Shown here piece after piece: positions 11,136 to 21,994 of a DNA stretch of 64,000 nt. Source of the DNA: Siphonodentalium dalli (Eukaryota > Mollusca > Scaphopoda > Gadilida > Siphonodentaliidae); contig CP136067.1 of the NCBI GenBank assembly GCA_032622095.1, forward strand, positions 43,691,549 to 43,755,548, in the 5' to 3' direction. Below the pieces are notes generated by a model that searched no databases, had not been told where the DNA came from, and saw nothing but the letters and a program-made list of their open reading frames with translations. The number at the start of each line of letters is the position of its first letter. The stretch's first letter is position 1. Both the position numbers and the translations under genes were made by a program.

Positions 11136-11726
11136 TTAAAGGGGTACTGTACGCCAAATGTTGTTGTTGGTTTCTATAGTCTCCGAGTCGGAGAATAAGG
11201 TAACAATTTTTCCATTATTTGAAAGTCTGTTGAGTACGAAGTCATGTTACGGATGACAAATTTACCGGAATGCAAAAATACAAATTGTCGTTGTCGAGTA
11301 ATTTTTGTAAAGTTTTCAACCAAATGAATCAAATAAAAGTTATATTATATGCATACTAGTCCCATATAATCATTTAAGTTATTGTATCGTCGCTAGTCAG
11401 TGAGTGGCTTGAGTGTTCTCCCCGTATCATCATAATATTTTAAGCAATCGTGTGTGCGATCGGTTTAAAAATCCAGTATCCCTCAATTACTATTTTTGAT
11501 TACGGTAATTCGTAATTTAATTGACGCCATTTTATGGCTCCAGTCATAAATTCAATTTATATCAAATTATTAACTTTTAAATTATTAAATTTTAAGATAG
11601 CCTATTAACCTGAGCGTTTACAGAATACATCTTCGACTCAAATTACTTATGTTTCTATATATTATCGATATTAGATCGTTGTTGTCACCGGAAATTTAAT
11701 GAAAATGGCGTACAGTACCCCTTTAA
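11136..11726. mobile_element. TTAA MITE with perfect 17-bp TIR
   Basis: TTAA at 11136-11139 and 11723-11726 flank perfect inverted repeats AGGGGTACTGTACGCCA. Length 591 bp, AT-rich, no protein. TTAA duplication is the hallmark of piggyBac-type insertion; the assignment is inference. Confidence 0.8.
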
Positions 11727-11811
11727 GGGATGGATAATAAAACATAATATATGTTTTCATTTGGGCCAGAGATTGGACTGAGATGGTTGCCTGTATTATT
11801 CTTGATTGTAG

Positions 11812-12092
11812 TTCATCCCTTTCTATACTAAATGGATTTTGCCAGTGATTTTAAAAAGGTGTACATCGGAATGGGCTATTATTAATTTGGAGAGATGATA
11901 AGGTGGTAAAAGCAGACGACATATAAATAAAAGTGCCGAATGATCGCTATTTATTGAGGGAAATGTTTAGATAATAAGTTCAATAAATGACCGACCTGTG
12001 ACCGTTTGTTGTGATTATTATCTGAACATTTGAAGTTACATTTCCTATGGGATAACTACTCGTCAATGATGCTTTAGTATAGGAAGGGTTAA
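11812..12092 (+). mobile_element. TTAA MITE, 'CCTATACTAAAT' family, copy 1
   Basis: Left end TTCATCCCTTTCTATACTAA, right end TTTAGTATAGGAAGGGTTAA. The inside has an inverted segment AAATGTTTAGATAATAAG / TTATTATCTGAACATTT. Other copies: 19021-30623 (split), 36871-37161, 48525-48772, 49029-49270. Confidence 0.75.
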
Positions 12093-13289
12093 CTGAACAT
12101 TATGACACAAACGAAGCCCCCTCACATAGACCCAAAACAATATGGCTAGGCTATTTTTGGTGAATTTATTGTTTTGTGAAATTGTTAAAAATATTTTAGC
12201 GTTCTTCGCACCCAAAAGTAACAAAAATAATAGCTTTTATTTTGAAATACATTTTGTTGTCTTCACTTAATAACTGTTCAGATTATATATACAAATACAA
12301 TGGAAATGATGATATGTGAAATTAAAGATTTTTCGCAGGATAAATTAAGAGCAATTCTTTTTTTTAAATTGCTCGGAGTTTGCCAAATGTGCTCCCATAT
12401 GCTTTAAATCTCAACTAAAGCTTCTCGGGTAGTTGAGACTCTCTACTAGTTCAGGATATTTGAGACTCTCTACTAGCCATTCACTGGGATATGTGAAGGG
12501 TGGATAATTTGAAATTGACATATATTATATATTATGTACATAGCGGATCTCCAATGAGTTATGTTGCGATATAAGATTTTATGAAACGAGTTTGATAAAT
12601 TTGATTCACAATGAGTCGTAGACGAGTTGTGAATCAAATTTATCAAACGAGTTTCATAAAATCTTATATCCCAACATAACGAGTTGAAGGTCTTGTATAT
12701 CACATGAAAAAATAGAGCTTTAAGCCTTTATTTTTTTTTTAAATCCTTAACAGAAGCTTATAAATGCTCACATTTCCATTGCTAGCTGACGCTTCACAAC
12801 CGCATACGACAGTAATGCGCGTCCGATATAGTAAATAAAATATAGTCCCCCAATTTGACTCCTTGTTTTTTGTGTCTATTTTGGTTAGTGCAACGAAGTT
12901 GGACAATAATTTAACTTTAATAAACAAAGCAATCATTTTACATGGTCTGGTGTTATTGCAATGTGCGGCTTTGCGAAATAGAATTAATCCTCCAGATTCA
13001 ATTTAAAGTTATTTGTTGGCGCGCTGCGAAGTTGGCGGGAAGCCCGCGCTTATTATTCACTGGTAAGAGATAAGAAAATATCTAATGGTTTTTAATGATA
13101 TAATAGGGGTTTCATGTGATATAGCAACATTTGTGTTTTGTTAGTTTTGTAACTTTTATGTGAAAATATATAGCCATTCATCTTTGACTCATACTATGAT
13201 TGTTTAATGATTCTGAAAATTCACCTCTAATCATTTGATTTCCTCAAGTTGAAATTTTACTTATCATATTTCTTATTTCAAATTAGACA
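12093..13289. repeat. Intergenic with a 130-bp palindrome at 12554-12685
   Basis: ATGAGTTATGTTGCGATATA... reads back as its complement from 12685, with arms of about 60 bases around GAGTCGTAGACGAG. GAGACTCTCTACTAG is present twice at 12439 and 12463. The rest, including 12700-13289, shows nothing I can name. Confidence 0.7.
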
Positions 13290-13560
13290 TATTTTAAAGG
13301 TCTCTATATCATCAAGTTACAACAACAACAATATTTCTTCAAAATTGGCTTTTGTTATCATAATCGAATACAACAAAATAATGCTAACCGCTCTCAACTA
13401 TGGTATAACATTTCCCAAAACGTGTTAATTATCAACATGTTCAACGATATATAGAGGATATCCCAGTCTGGAGTAAACTGCATACCCACATATAAAAAAT
13501 AGTGGGTCTAACGACCTTTCGTTCAGTTTTCATTTCCCAAATCCGGGATTCCTTGTAATT
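13290..13560. repeat. Copy of a dispersed repeat shared with 63590-64000
   Basis: ATAATGCTAACCGCTCTCAA and CGTGTTAATTATCAACATGT are nearly repeated at 63818-63880, and the flanks resemble 17770-18000. Confidence 0.55.
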
Positions 13561-14021
13561 ACCGCCAATCAAAACTTAGCTCCAAGAAATGTGTGCCCCA
13601 ATAAAAAAAACTAGTAACATGTCACGTGCTCTTGGTGTGGAAATTCCGAAGGTGTGGCTAAAGGTTGTTAAAAATAGTATACGTGACGTCATGTTATACC
13701 GGAAGAGAAATTCACAAATGACAAATAAAGTAGATTGTTGACGAGCGGTCGAAAGTTTAAAATCAAGAATCACCGGAATGTGGATTGCAGCCAACTGTAA
13801 TTTGGGTACAACTGGTACAACATTTGGAGCTAATAATACGGCTGTGTAATGTCGGATGGGTTTCGGTGGCGTTAGTGGTAGAATTGTGTTGCTCTTCGCT
13901 CGTTTTGGCTGCGGTGGTGCTAGTAGTGCTACGGTACAGGGGAACTGATAGATCGTTTTTTTTATTATGTCAAGGTACTTTTTTTTAGTTCTGTCGTTGT
14001 TATATCAGATAGTCCCGACAT

Positions 14022-14363
14022 TCATGTATTTTTTATTCGTGGCCGTTGATTTGTGTTATTTTTTGACAACATGGCCATGGGCGACAAATCGCCTGGCCAA
14101 TCTAAAAATAATTCGTTCTGAGATCTTCTGAGTCCAAGAAATCCACATAAATTGACATTTTTTATAATTTCAAGTAGATCTGTCTTAGTTATTGTACATT
14201 TTATTTTGGATCCCGGAAGCTGTTTCCCTTTATTGTCAGTAAAACAACCGCCGAACGAAAAGTCACAAACCCTACAACTATTAATTCCGATTCTTAGAAT
14301 CGGCTTCACAGGGTTGAAGCGGCAATGACGGCACTGGCACGTGACCATGTTTACACCTGTCAA
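14022..14363 (-). CDS. Cys-rich open frame, possible zinc-finger exon
   Basis: A 113-codon frame starting at ATG contains three CxC/CxxC clusters in its first half (CQCRHC, SCRVCDF, FGGC), a basic stretch (NKGKQLPGSKIKC) and an amphipathic DLLEIIKN. The first half loosely resembles the N-terminal part of zinc-binding domains, but the second pair of ligands is missing and no convincing donor site follows. No repeat copies of it were seen in the window. It is either the first exon of an unrecognised gene or a chance frame. Confidence 0.2.
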   Translation of the reverse strand: MTGVNMVTCQCRHCRFNPVKPILRIGINSCRVCDFSFGGCFTDNKGKQLPGSKIKCTITKTDLLEIIKNVNLCGFLGLRRSQNELFLDWPGDLSPMAMLSKNNTNQRPRIKNT

Positions 14364-14505
14364 TCACAACTAATTTCAGATTTATATTTAGCGCGGTGTG
14401 ACGTAATTTGGGGGAAGCCCACAACCGTTCAGAAATGAAAAGTTGATGGGAATGCAATAGACTCAGTATCATTATGAATCTGAGTGTATGTTTACATAGA
14501 CTGAG

Positions 14506-14643
14506 GATATCCACACTTTTTCCGTGGATATGGGTTATATCTCATGAGTGATGACAAAACATTGAATTTCCACGAGTGGAAATTCAAATGTTTTGTCATC
14601 ACGAATGAGATATAACCCATATCCACGGAAAAAATGTGGATAT
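14506..14643. repeat. Near-perfect palindrome, arms about 68 bp
   Basis: GATATCCACACTTTTTCCGT... reads back as its complement from 14643; the centre is TTTCCACGAGTGGAAA at 14564-14579. Only a few mismatches (ATGAGTG/ACGAAT). Confidence 0.9.
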
Positions 14644-14789
14644 TCTGCTTATTATATATATACTTTAGTTACTTGCATATGGCCCCCAGTGAATGTCAAT
14701 ACATCAGAAATTTCAACAGTGAGATATCACTTATATCTCACTGCTAAAACCTTATAATTCATGGGCAAGTATATAATAAATAGAGAATA

Positions 14790-14942
14790 CCTACGGGTTT
14801 TGGTTGAATACCCGAATTATCTCATTCGTGGGTGCAAGGAAGTACAGAATTTCCACGAGCGGCTGCAAGCCGCGAGTGGAAATTCTGTACTTCCTTGCAC
14901 CCACGAATGAGATAATTCGGGTATTCAACCAAAACCCGTAGG
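14790..14942. repeat. Perfect palindrome, arms about 70 bp
   Basis: CCTACGGGTTTTGGTTGAAT... pairs with its exact complement ending at 14942 around AGCGGCTGCAAGCCGCG. Together with the palindrome at 14506-14643 and a small one at 14720 it may form one foldback MITE from about 14500 to 14945. Confidence 0.9.
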
Positions 14943-15660
14943 TTTTCTTTTTATTATATGCGCTACGTTATAAACGGCCCCAAAACTGCTAGTTTGTCCC
15001 ACAGTTCACTACAAACTGTTACAAAGCTTCGACATTTGCATTTTGTTTACATTCCATCAATTGATTTGTTCACCACTGAATGACAAATATCGAGCATATC
15101 CGCCATAAAAAATAGTCCCCATTGTTTTATTCTGAAATGATGTGAGAAAATTAATGTATACATAATTTAATGATAAGAAAATATAATAAAACAAGTTAAG
15201 TTAACATTATAACAATTAAATAACAGTTTATGAACATTTTAAGTCTTTATTTAGCGAGAAAGCACATGGCTCACAAGCTTGAAGCTATCGATCGGCCATT
15301 GGCATTGTGTTTTTATCGCTAACAAATAACTTCCGTTTTAGGAATTAAACTTTTTCGAGTTGGAGAAATCGTGTTGGATTTTGACGAAATGTGTAACAAG
15401 TAAATAGGTTGGTTGACTGTTATCATACAATACGCATATGGCGAATGATAGGCCAGCTAAACTAATTCAAACTAGTAACATTAAACAGTCAAATAACTAA
15501 AATTATTGAAATTAAAGTTCACGAAAGTCGGAAGTTTTCAAATCGTTATCTTCTTCCAGCTCCATGATTCTATCAAATATTTTAGAACTTTGCTCGCGAG
15601 TAGCTTTGTGTATTAAATTATTTGTTATCGATAAAATACAACATTTTAAAACAAATAAAT
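14943..15660. other. Intergenic, downstream of the recombinase gene
   Basis: AT-rich sequence without recognised repeats. It should contain the 3' UTR of the minus-strand recombinase gene; no clear AATAAA on that strand within 200 bases of the stop. Confidence 0.4.
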
Positions 15661-17388
15661 TCAATCACTGTCTGAGTCATAAATCCTTCGAATTCGCTTA
15701 TACTGCTTGGCCGAAACAGGACTAGTGTTCAGATTCATTTCATTCATCATGACTTTCTGGTTCTGTGAACTCTGTAAGTACACATTGATGGGTGCATGAA
15801 AAGTGTTCCCAGCGAAAATTGACGATAACATACCCGATGAACCACTGTCGATAGAACTCCGATTAGGCACATTCACTGACACTGGCGTAGAAATTGTATG
15901 CGGAATATCAATGACTGTAGGGCTCCGATTATCAGGCACACTCACTGGCGTAGAATTTTGGCCTGGATTGGCTGGAATATCTATCACTGTAGACCTATCT
16001 ACTTGCTCCGTTTCAGAAATGTCATATACATTCCTGCCCATGCTGTCGGTGGAAGCTGAATGTGATAATAGTGATGATATCTGTTTACTTTGTACGGGAT
16101 TTATTTTCGAGTAGTTCAGCAAACTGTTGACGTTACGGTGTCCGGAAATCTGAATGATTTGATGAGCTGGAACACCTTTGTCGTTCAGCGTCTGCACAAG
16201 ATGTTTACGAACGCTGTATGGTGTCAAACGTTTATCTGTTGTCAGATTTGCATCGTCGAGCATGTTCTTCATGATGGCATATATGTAATTTAGGCCCAAC
16301 GCATTTCTTTTATACCATGGTTTCCCCTTACTCCACCCTTGGTGATTCAGAGCCAAGAAAAAAGGACTGTCAGGATCTTTGGTTTCCCCCGGTCTCTTAT
16401 CAGCAAACAACTTATAAAGAGCGACAGGGTCCTTCGTTGGATCAGCAATAGAGTAGGCCCTGGGCTTTGTTTTTCGAATGTCACGTGGATTCTCACCTGT
16501 TCTAGTTTTAGTTTGCCTCTCTTGAGAATAAACGATATATTCCTCAACATTGCCATCCTCGCGAAGTTCAACATCGCCCCATCTGAGTGAGTGTGTTTCA
16601 ATGCCAGTCCTCATTCCAAAGTGCAATGAACATATCATCCACATTGAGTTCATTAGTGATTTCGGTGTAAATGGTCCGAGAACTTGAGCTTCATACAGCT
16701 TATCCAAATCTTCTGAAGAAATAGGGTCAGCTGCATGCACTTTGTTACCTTTGCCCATCGCCTTCAGCTGTTTTTGCTTACTTTTGAGTGTTTCTCTGCA
16801 TTTAGCAAACTGATGGTCATCGATTATTGAAATCGGATACGAATTCAATCGTAAATGCCTGTCAAGTGATGAGATAAACGCTCGCAGCGAGGTTGGCTCA
16901 TATTCCGACCCATCTTTCTTTCTCACGGACAGCAGAAAATTGGAAATATATCCGCACAGTTTGTCAGGTGGTATGAACTCTGGCTGACGCTGTTCATTCA
17001 TGGTGAGGAGAAACTCACAGAAAAGTCTTGTGTCGTAGTCAGTCTTCCTCTTGGTGTTTTTATTGCACTGCTCAGAATTAAATTGGTTAACATCATCATC
17101 AGAGAGGTGCTTAAATCGACCACAGTTCCTACTAACAGAGGGTTCTGAACTAGTTTCTGTGGTGCTGACTGTAGCAATGGCAGTAGCATAAGTGCTTGGA
17201 GTTGGAATGTCACTGCAAAATGTCAATGGAGGATGGATATCTACATGCAAATTGGCAGTACTACTACTACCAGTACCAGTAGTATCTTCAAATTCACTAT
17301 TCCATTCTTCTAAATTTGCTAAAACTTTATCCCAAGTTACTTCTTCAAGTTCTTGATCTAATTGCAAATTATCAAATGTAGAGTCCAT
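15661..17388 (-). CDS. Crypton-like tyrosine recombinase (DUF3504-type)
   Basis: A single uninterrupted frame of 575 residues. Residues 1-105 are acidic then Ser/Thr-rich; about 110-230 form an alpha-helical core-binding region (DTRLFCEFLLTM, SLRAFISSLDRHLRLN); about 225-440 are the catalytic domain of a phage-integrase-type tyrosine recombinase. Expected active-site residues are visible: Arg260 in HFGMRTGIE, a Lys in QTKTRTG (292-294), Arg394 in YSVRKH, His417 in ISGHRNV and the nucleophile Tyr426 in LLNYSK. The usual His of the HxxR box is Tyr391 (YSVR). Residues 445-575 are a Ser/Pro-rich tail ending in a basic patch (KQYKRIRR) that could be a nuclear signal. Such proteins are encoded by Crypton transposons, and domesticated DUF3504 domains occur in animal proteins. 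No terminal repeats or flanking duplication were found, as expected for Cryptons, so mobile element and domesticated gene cannot be told apart here. Confidence 0.85.
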   Translation of the reverse strand: MDSTFDNLQLDQELEEVTWDKVLANLEEWNSEFEDTTGTGSSSTANLHVDIHPPLTFCSDIPTPSTYATAIATVSTTETSSEPSVSRNCGRFKHLSDDDVNQFNSEQCNKNTKRKTDYDTRLFCEFLLTMNEQRQPEFIPPDKLCGYISNFLLSVRKKDGSEYEPTSLRAFISSLDRHLRLNSYPISIIDDHQFAKCRETLKSKQKQLKAMGKGNKVHAADPISSEDLDKLYEAQVLGPFTPKSLMNSMWMICSLHFGMRTGIETHSLRWGDVELREDGNVEEYIVYSQERQTKTRTGENPRDIRKTKPRAYSIADPTKDPVALYKLFADKRPGETKDPDSPFFLALNHQGWSKGKPWYKRNALGLNYIYAIMKNMLDDANLTTDKRLTPYSVRKHLVQTLNDKGVPAHQIIQISGHRNVNSLLNYSKINPVQSKQISSLLSHSASTDSMGRNVYDISETEQVDRSTVIDIPANPGQNSTPVSVPDNRSPTVIDIPHTISTPVSVNVPNRSSIDSGSSGMLSSIFAGNTFHAPINVYLQSSQNQKVMMNEMNLNTSPVSAKQYKRIRRIYDSDSD

Positions 17389-19020
17389 ATCTTCGTAAAT
17401 TGTGAAAATTTTCTATTTATTATGATGCAGACGGAGATTGTTTGCATGAATACCTAAAGTACCTTCAATTTAAATTTACTATTACGTATAGTATTAATTA
17501 GAACAGAAGAACAATCCAGGGGGAAAAACTCTTTCGCTACCGTAAAAATCAATAATTAAAAAAATAGTCCGGCTGTTATTGATACGCTTTGAAACTTAAT
17601 GTGATTCGCCGCTATAAACCGGAAGTAATCTACGAATAAGTAATACTATTGTGTTATCCATCGAGTCGGTCAGTGTTATCCATCGAGTCGGTCCAGGCGA
17701 TGGATATAACGCTCTACGCCACGGCAATTTCCCTCTATTTAATGGGGAAGCATATAATAAATGGCCGTATTATCATCTGAGTACCACGAAATTTGGCCGT
17801 ATTACCATTTTATTTTAGAGTTAACCATCTTCATCCGCAATTTTGTCCGAGCGTGGATTTGACAGATCTGTTCTGGGCCACAAATAATTCCACATTTCGA
17901 GAAATAACAAATTTCAAAAACCGATATCTGATAACTCTGAGCTTTGATGGGTGGGTTCCTCGACTCGAATCAAATATTTTTTACCCCCGGAACCAAAGAA
18001 ATATAGTAATTTGGGAGCGTTTTTTTTTCTTCGGATTATGCTTGTTTAAACAATCAAGTCACAACAACGGCGTTGAATGAACTTTAACTTCAACTACACC
18101 ATGATCAGTTAATAACACAATATTAACTATCAATACATGTACCACATACTCTGGGTTTAGTGTATAGAAAGCTGCGATGTTAACTCATTCACATCATATT
18201 TTATGTTATTTCTTTGTTGAAACTTTTGTTAACATGTGTTAAATAAATCTTGAGTTGAAAAAATTAGATAACATTATATAACAAACCCATGTATTGGGGC
18301 GTTCTTGAACAATATGGTACACGTTTCACAAATAACCCGGGTTAGATATAATGCATGCGAATATGGTCGTTTAATGATAATATAGAGCTGTCACATTCTA
18401 CCCGAACAACATTAGTGTTAATCGAGTTAATGTGTTATCAAGTGGAAACGAGCGAGAAAATGCGTCAGGACAATATTATTATGACAAGGTGCTGGTTTTC
18501 GCCCGCCGGTGAGGTCTCAATACAAACTTAACTAATCCGGACATGCTAAACGGATTATCCTGTTAGATAAACGAATAACAGCGAATGTCTGACCAACGTC
18601 CATTTATAGGGCAGTGCATTTATGATGATTATGGTTTTCTGTTCTGTAATCAGGATTGTGCATGTTGTCTACAACATGCATATACAAATGGAAGGCCTTG
18701 TAAAATAAAGTTTTTTTTTATATAAATTGAGCATTTTACCAAATGTTTACACATTTATTTCACAAAATTCATCAATTTCGCCTTTCTTGATTCGTTTTGA
18801 TTTTTGTATGTTGTTTGTGGTGGGTTAATGTACTTATTTTCACTGAGAAACTTTGTGTTGAAATTAGTTTGAGGGTGAAACCATAAATGTACTGGACTAA
18901 TACATGAACCGAGAGCGTCAACTTGTAATATAGCATGAATAAACCAAACACCTAGCATATATAAGGGGCGATTCAAAACTGAAGAATATAAAAGTGGCAG
19001 TATACAAGTAGCGTCGATAT
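17389..19020. other. Upstream of the recombinase; dispersed repeat at 17770-18010
   Basis: GTTATCCATCGAGTCGGTC occurs twice at 17653 and 17674. The block at 17770-18010 (TCTGAGCTTTGATGGGTGG, GACTCGAATCAAATATTTTT) matches repeats at 54600-54930 and 63600-63700. Around 18230-18260 a TTAAATAAATCTTGAGTTGA tail looks like the 3' end of a retroelement. No gene is seen. Confidence 0.45.
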
Positions 19021-19178
19021 TTAATCCTTTATATACTAAATAGATTGTCCCACTCAGTTATACAAGCATAATATTGGAATGGTCTATTATTCATCTGGAG
19101 ATATTGAAATATGATCAGACTATTTATTTGTGGTAAATGTTTAGATAATAAGTTCAACAAACGACCATGTTGATCCTA
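19021..19178 (+). mobile_element. Left part of a TTAA MITE split by an 11.4-kb insertion
   Basis: Starts TTAATCCTTTATATACTAAA like the family at 11812 and proceeds to AAATGTTTAGATAATAAGTT and a break at GATCCTA. The missing right part (TTATCTGAATATTTCCTAAG ... AGGTTAA) is at 30561-30623. Confidence 0.75.
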
Positions 19179-19359
19179 TCTATATATATATATATATATA
19201 TATTTGCGAATGTCTGTCTGTCTGTCTGTCTGTATATAGAAATTCACAGAGGACCTTCTAGATAACAACATGCAGATGGATCTATTTGGGGTACTTTTTT
19301 ACGAGAATGATAATGGTGCGGGTTAGAATTTTCTAAATTGACGCTGTTGTTGTCAGGGG

Positions 19360-19800
19360 CAAAAAAGGGGGGAGGGGCAAAAAAATTGTCGCCGATTTCC
19401 ACCAAACATAATAATCATCTCCATGATATGAGGAATCTAGTAGTGTGGTTTATATATGTCAAAAGTGGTGCCATTTGAGTCAGGCGTGAACAGAAGGGGA
19501 GAGGGGCACAATAATTGATAAACCTGTTTAGCGCCGATTTCCACAAAATTGATAGACATTCTTCTCCATGAAACGAGGAATCTAATAATGTGATTTCAAG
19601 ATGGCAAAAGTGGCGCCATTTGAGTCAGTGGTGCACGGAAGGGAGAGGGTCACCAAAATTGATAAAACTTTTTAACGCCGATTTCCACCAAATTGATACC
19701 CATTCTTTTTCGTGATACGAGAAAACGGGCGGAAGGCAGCAGAATTGATACACATTATTTTGTCGCCGATTTCTTTCCAACTAAACTTAATTATATAGAT
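19360..19800 (+). repeat. About 143-bp tandem repeats inside the family C Helitron
   Basis: GCCGATTTCCAC recurs at about 19391, 19532 and 19677, with AAGTGG(T/C)GCCATTTGAGTCA in each unit. A diverged unit reappears at 30180-30300. Confidence 0.75.
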
Positions 19801-20454
19801 GCTCATTGCAACGAGGATTCTAAAGTTTTAAGTTTCGAGAGTGGTGGTGTCAGGGATTGTGGTTAGTGTGGGCATCATACTGGGTAAACATGTTCTCACT
19901 GATTAACAACAAACGTATATGTAGGCCTGCAATGAGTATAATGGCACATGTGGTTTAAAGTTGGCAACTCAGTGTCGTGCGTTAAGGATGGATAGCTAGA
20001 AGCACCATAATATAATTGACATAACCGCGTTGTTACCGAAATTTGCTTTTTAATTAGGTACCCGCATGCTATTCAATGGATCTAATGGTGTGGTATAAAA
20101 ATATCTATGTGGCGCACTTTGAGTTAGGAGTGGGTAGTGATACCAACATTTATTTAAATTGCTAATTGAAAACCTATAAAATGGTTGGTTCTTTTAAAGA
20201 CGTAGATTTTCCATTTAGTGACTGAATTTTATTAGTGAGTATACTCAGGCATTACCGATTCTGGAAGAATGTGGAAATCATATACTATCAAGAATACAAC
20301 CACGTTGATTATACCATTTAAAAATATATACATGTATACAACGCCTGACTGCAATCATTCCAACAACGGGAGTCCTGAAATTAATGCATGTATAAGAATA
20401 ATAGTTACATGTATGTAATGCTTATGAATTTTAGGAAAAAACTACTTTAGCAAA

Positions 20455-20580
20455 TATTTTATATGTTTAAATATCGAAACTACTATTAACCAACCAGAGC
20501 CCAGAATTTTTTTAATTCTCTCCTGCATCTTGGTCCAAAATCCGTTGGAGGGCGCTACCAATCGAATTACGTCACTGTAA
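20455..20580 (+). repeat. Direct repeat, left copy (partner 21561-21690)
   Basis: TATTTTATATGTTTAAATAT through GAATTACGTCACTGTAAC is repeated with few changes at 21561-21690. The 1 kb between holds two TTAA MITEs. Confidence 0.85.
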
Positions 20581-20686
20581 CAGCGTCAATGACATGCCAT
20601 CTGAAAATGACACAAATCGGTCCCTGGACTCTTCACATTTGAAAATAAAATACAAAATCTCTATCCATGACTTTCTTTTCGTCTTA

Positions 20687-21010
20687 TTAACCCTTTCATG
20701 GTAAACGATTTTTTTTCATAAAACTGAAGTTTTGAGTGCAGTAGAATTATTCCGTGCCTACATGTATGTACATGGAAACAGCCACATCACTCAAACACAC
20801 CACCGTGTTACACTTTTTGTCGACAAGCCACCTCAAGCAGACTAATTGGCTCCCATTTAACCCTGCCTGGTCATGTTTTACATCAAATTTTTTAGACCTG
20901 CCACATATAGCGATGTAGTTTGCTCTTATGGCTAGTCGAAAAGCCTTTAATTCAGTTGTGTACGGACCCTCGATGTTCAGTGCGTGAATGGTTACCATGA
21001 CATTCATTAA
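20687..21010. mobile_element. Probable TTAA MITE
   Basis: TTAA at 20687-20690 followed by CCCTTTCATGGTAAACGATT; TTAA at 21007-21010 preceded by AATGGTTACCATGACATTCA. The inverted match is TCATGGTAA with a one-base shift. Its right TTAA is also the left TTAA of the next element. Confidence 0.5.
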
Positions 21011-21407
21011 AGGTACACATATGGGCTCATAACGGACACAAAAATGGGATTTTCGAAGTGAAAATTTGAAGCAAAAATTGTCCCAGATGGGTTAATATTG
21101 GCTTCTCATTGATTACCACCGACTCAAATAATATAATATGCCACGTGCTACAAGTTCCCTAATTGTTTGTTGGCCAATATTGATAGGAAACCCACCACTG
21201 GGCCCTAATGAGAAAAATGACAATTTTTGTGCTTTAGGTTACAGTGAAGTAATTATTTCCCATAGGCCTCAGTGTTAACATATAATGGCCTGCAGCCCTG
21301 ACTATCCACGAATTGTGATAAATGAGTACATGATCACCAGGATTGGCATCTGCGCAAAGTTTCTGCATGATAAAAATCATATCGTCGAGCATGAAATGTA
21401 CCTTTAA
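21007..21407. mobile_element. Probable TTAA MITE, shares a TTAA with the preceding one
   Basis: TTAA + AGGTACACATATGG at the left, CATGAAATGTACCT + TTAA at the right (21404-21407). The inverted repeat is short (AGGTACA). Confidence 0.4.
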
Positions 21408-21994
21408 ATTTGGGATTTATAATCTAGAGTCAGAATTGCATGAACAAAATACTGACATTTTTTACCTCCCACCAAAAAAATTCAACCCAGGAACCACGTG
21501 CTTTACAATGTGCCAATGTTTTGTTTGGAGTCTGAAATTTCAAGAGGAGTGATTGTATATGTATTTTATATGTTTAAATATCGAAACTACTATTAACCAA
21601 CCAGAGCCCAGAATTCTTTTTAATTATCTCCTGCATCTTGGTCCAAAATCCGTTGGAGGGCGCTACCAATCGAATTACTTCACTGTAACCTACAGGAATC
21701 ACTGAACTAAATGGTTTCCCATAGGCGACCGTGTTAACGTTTCGGCCAAATTCACTGAATTGAAGCCTGAAGGCCATACCAGTGATGTTCACCCAGCTAA
21801 ATTGACACCAGTTGATCACGAAAATACAAGCAAAATCATAGGTCATGTGTTTACTTTTAAAAATAAATCTCCAAGTGCACGACAGGGCTATCCCACAGCC
21901 AAATTTGATCTGGAAAAACCCAGAACTACTGCAGCTAGTTAAATAAATTTCCCGCTCACAAAAATCCATTCCCCCGTTAATTCACCAGTTTAAA

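Noticed and set aside
14022-14514. Two overlapping minus-strand Cys-containing frames as one zinc-finger gene
   Set aside because: They are in different frames and no splice pair links them; only the longer is listed, at low confidence.
21574-21969. 131-codon minus-strand frame
   Set aside because: Its last third lies in a 126-base direct repeat whose other copy is not part of a similar frame; no motif recognised.
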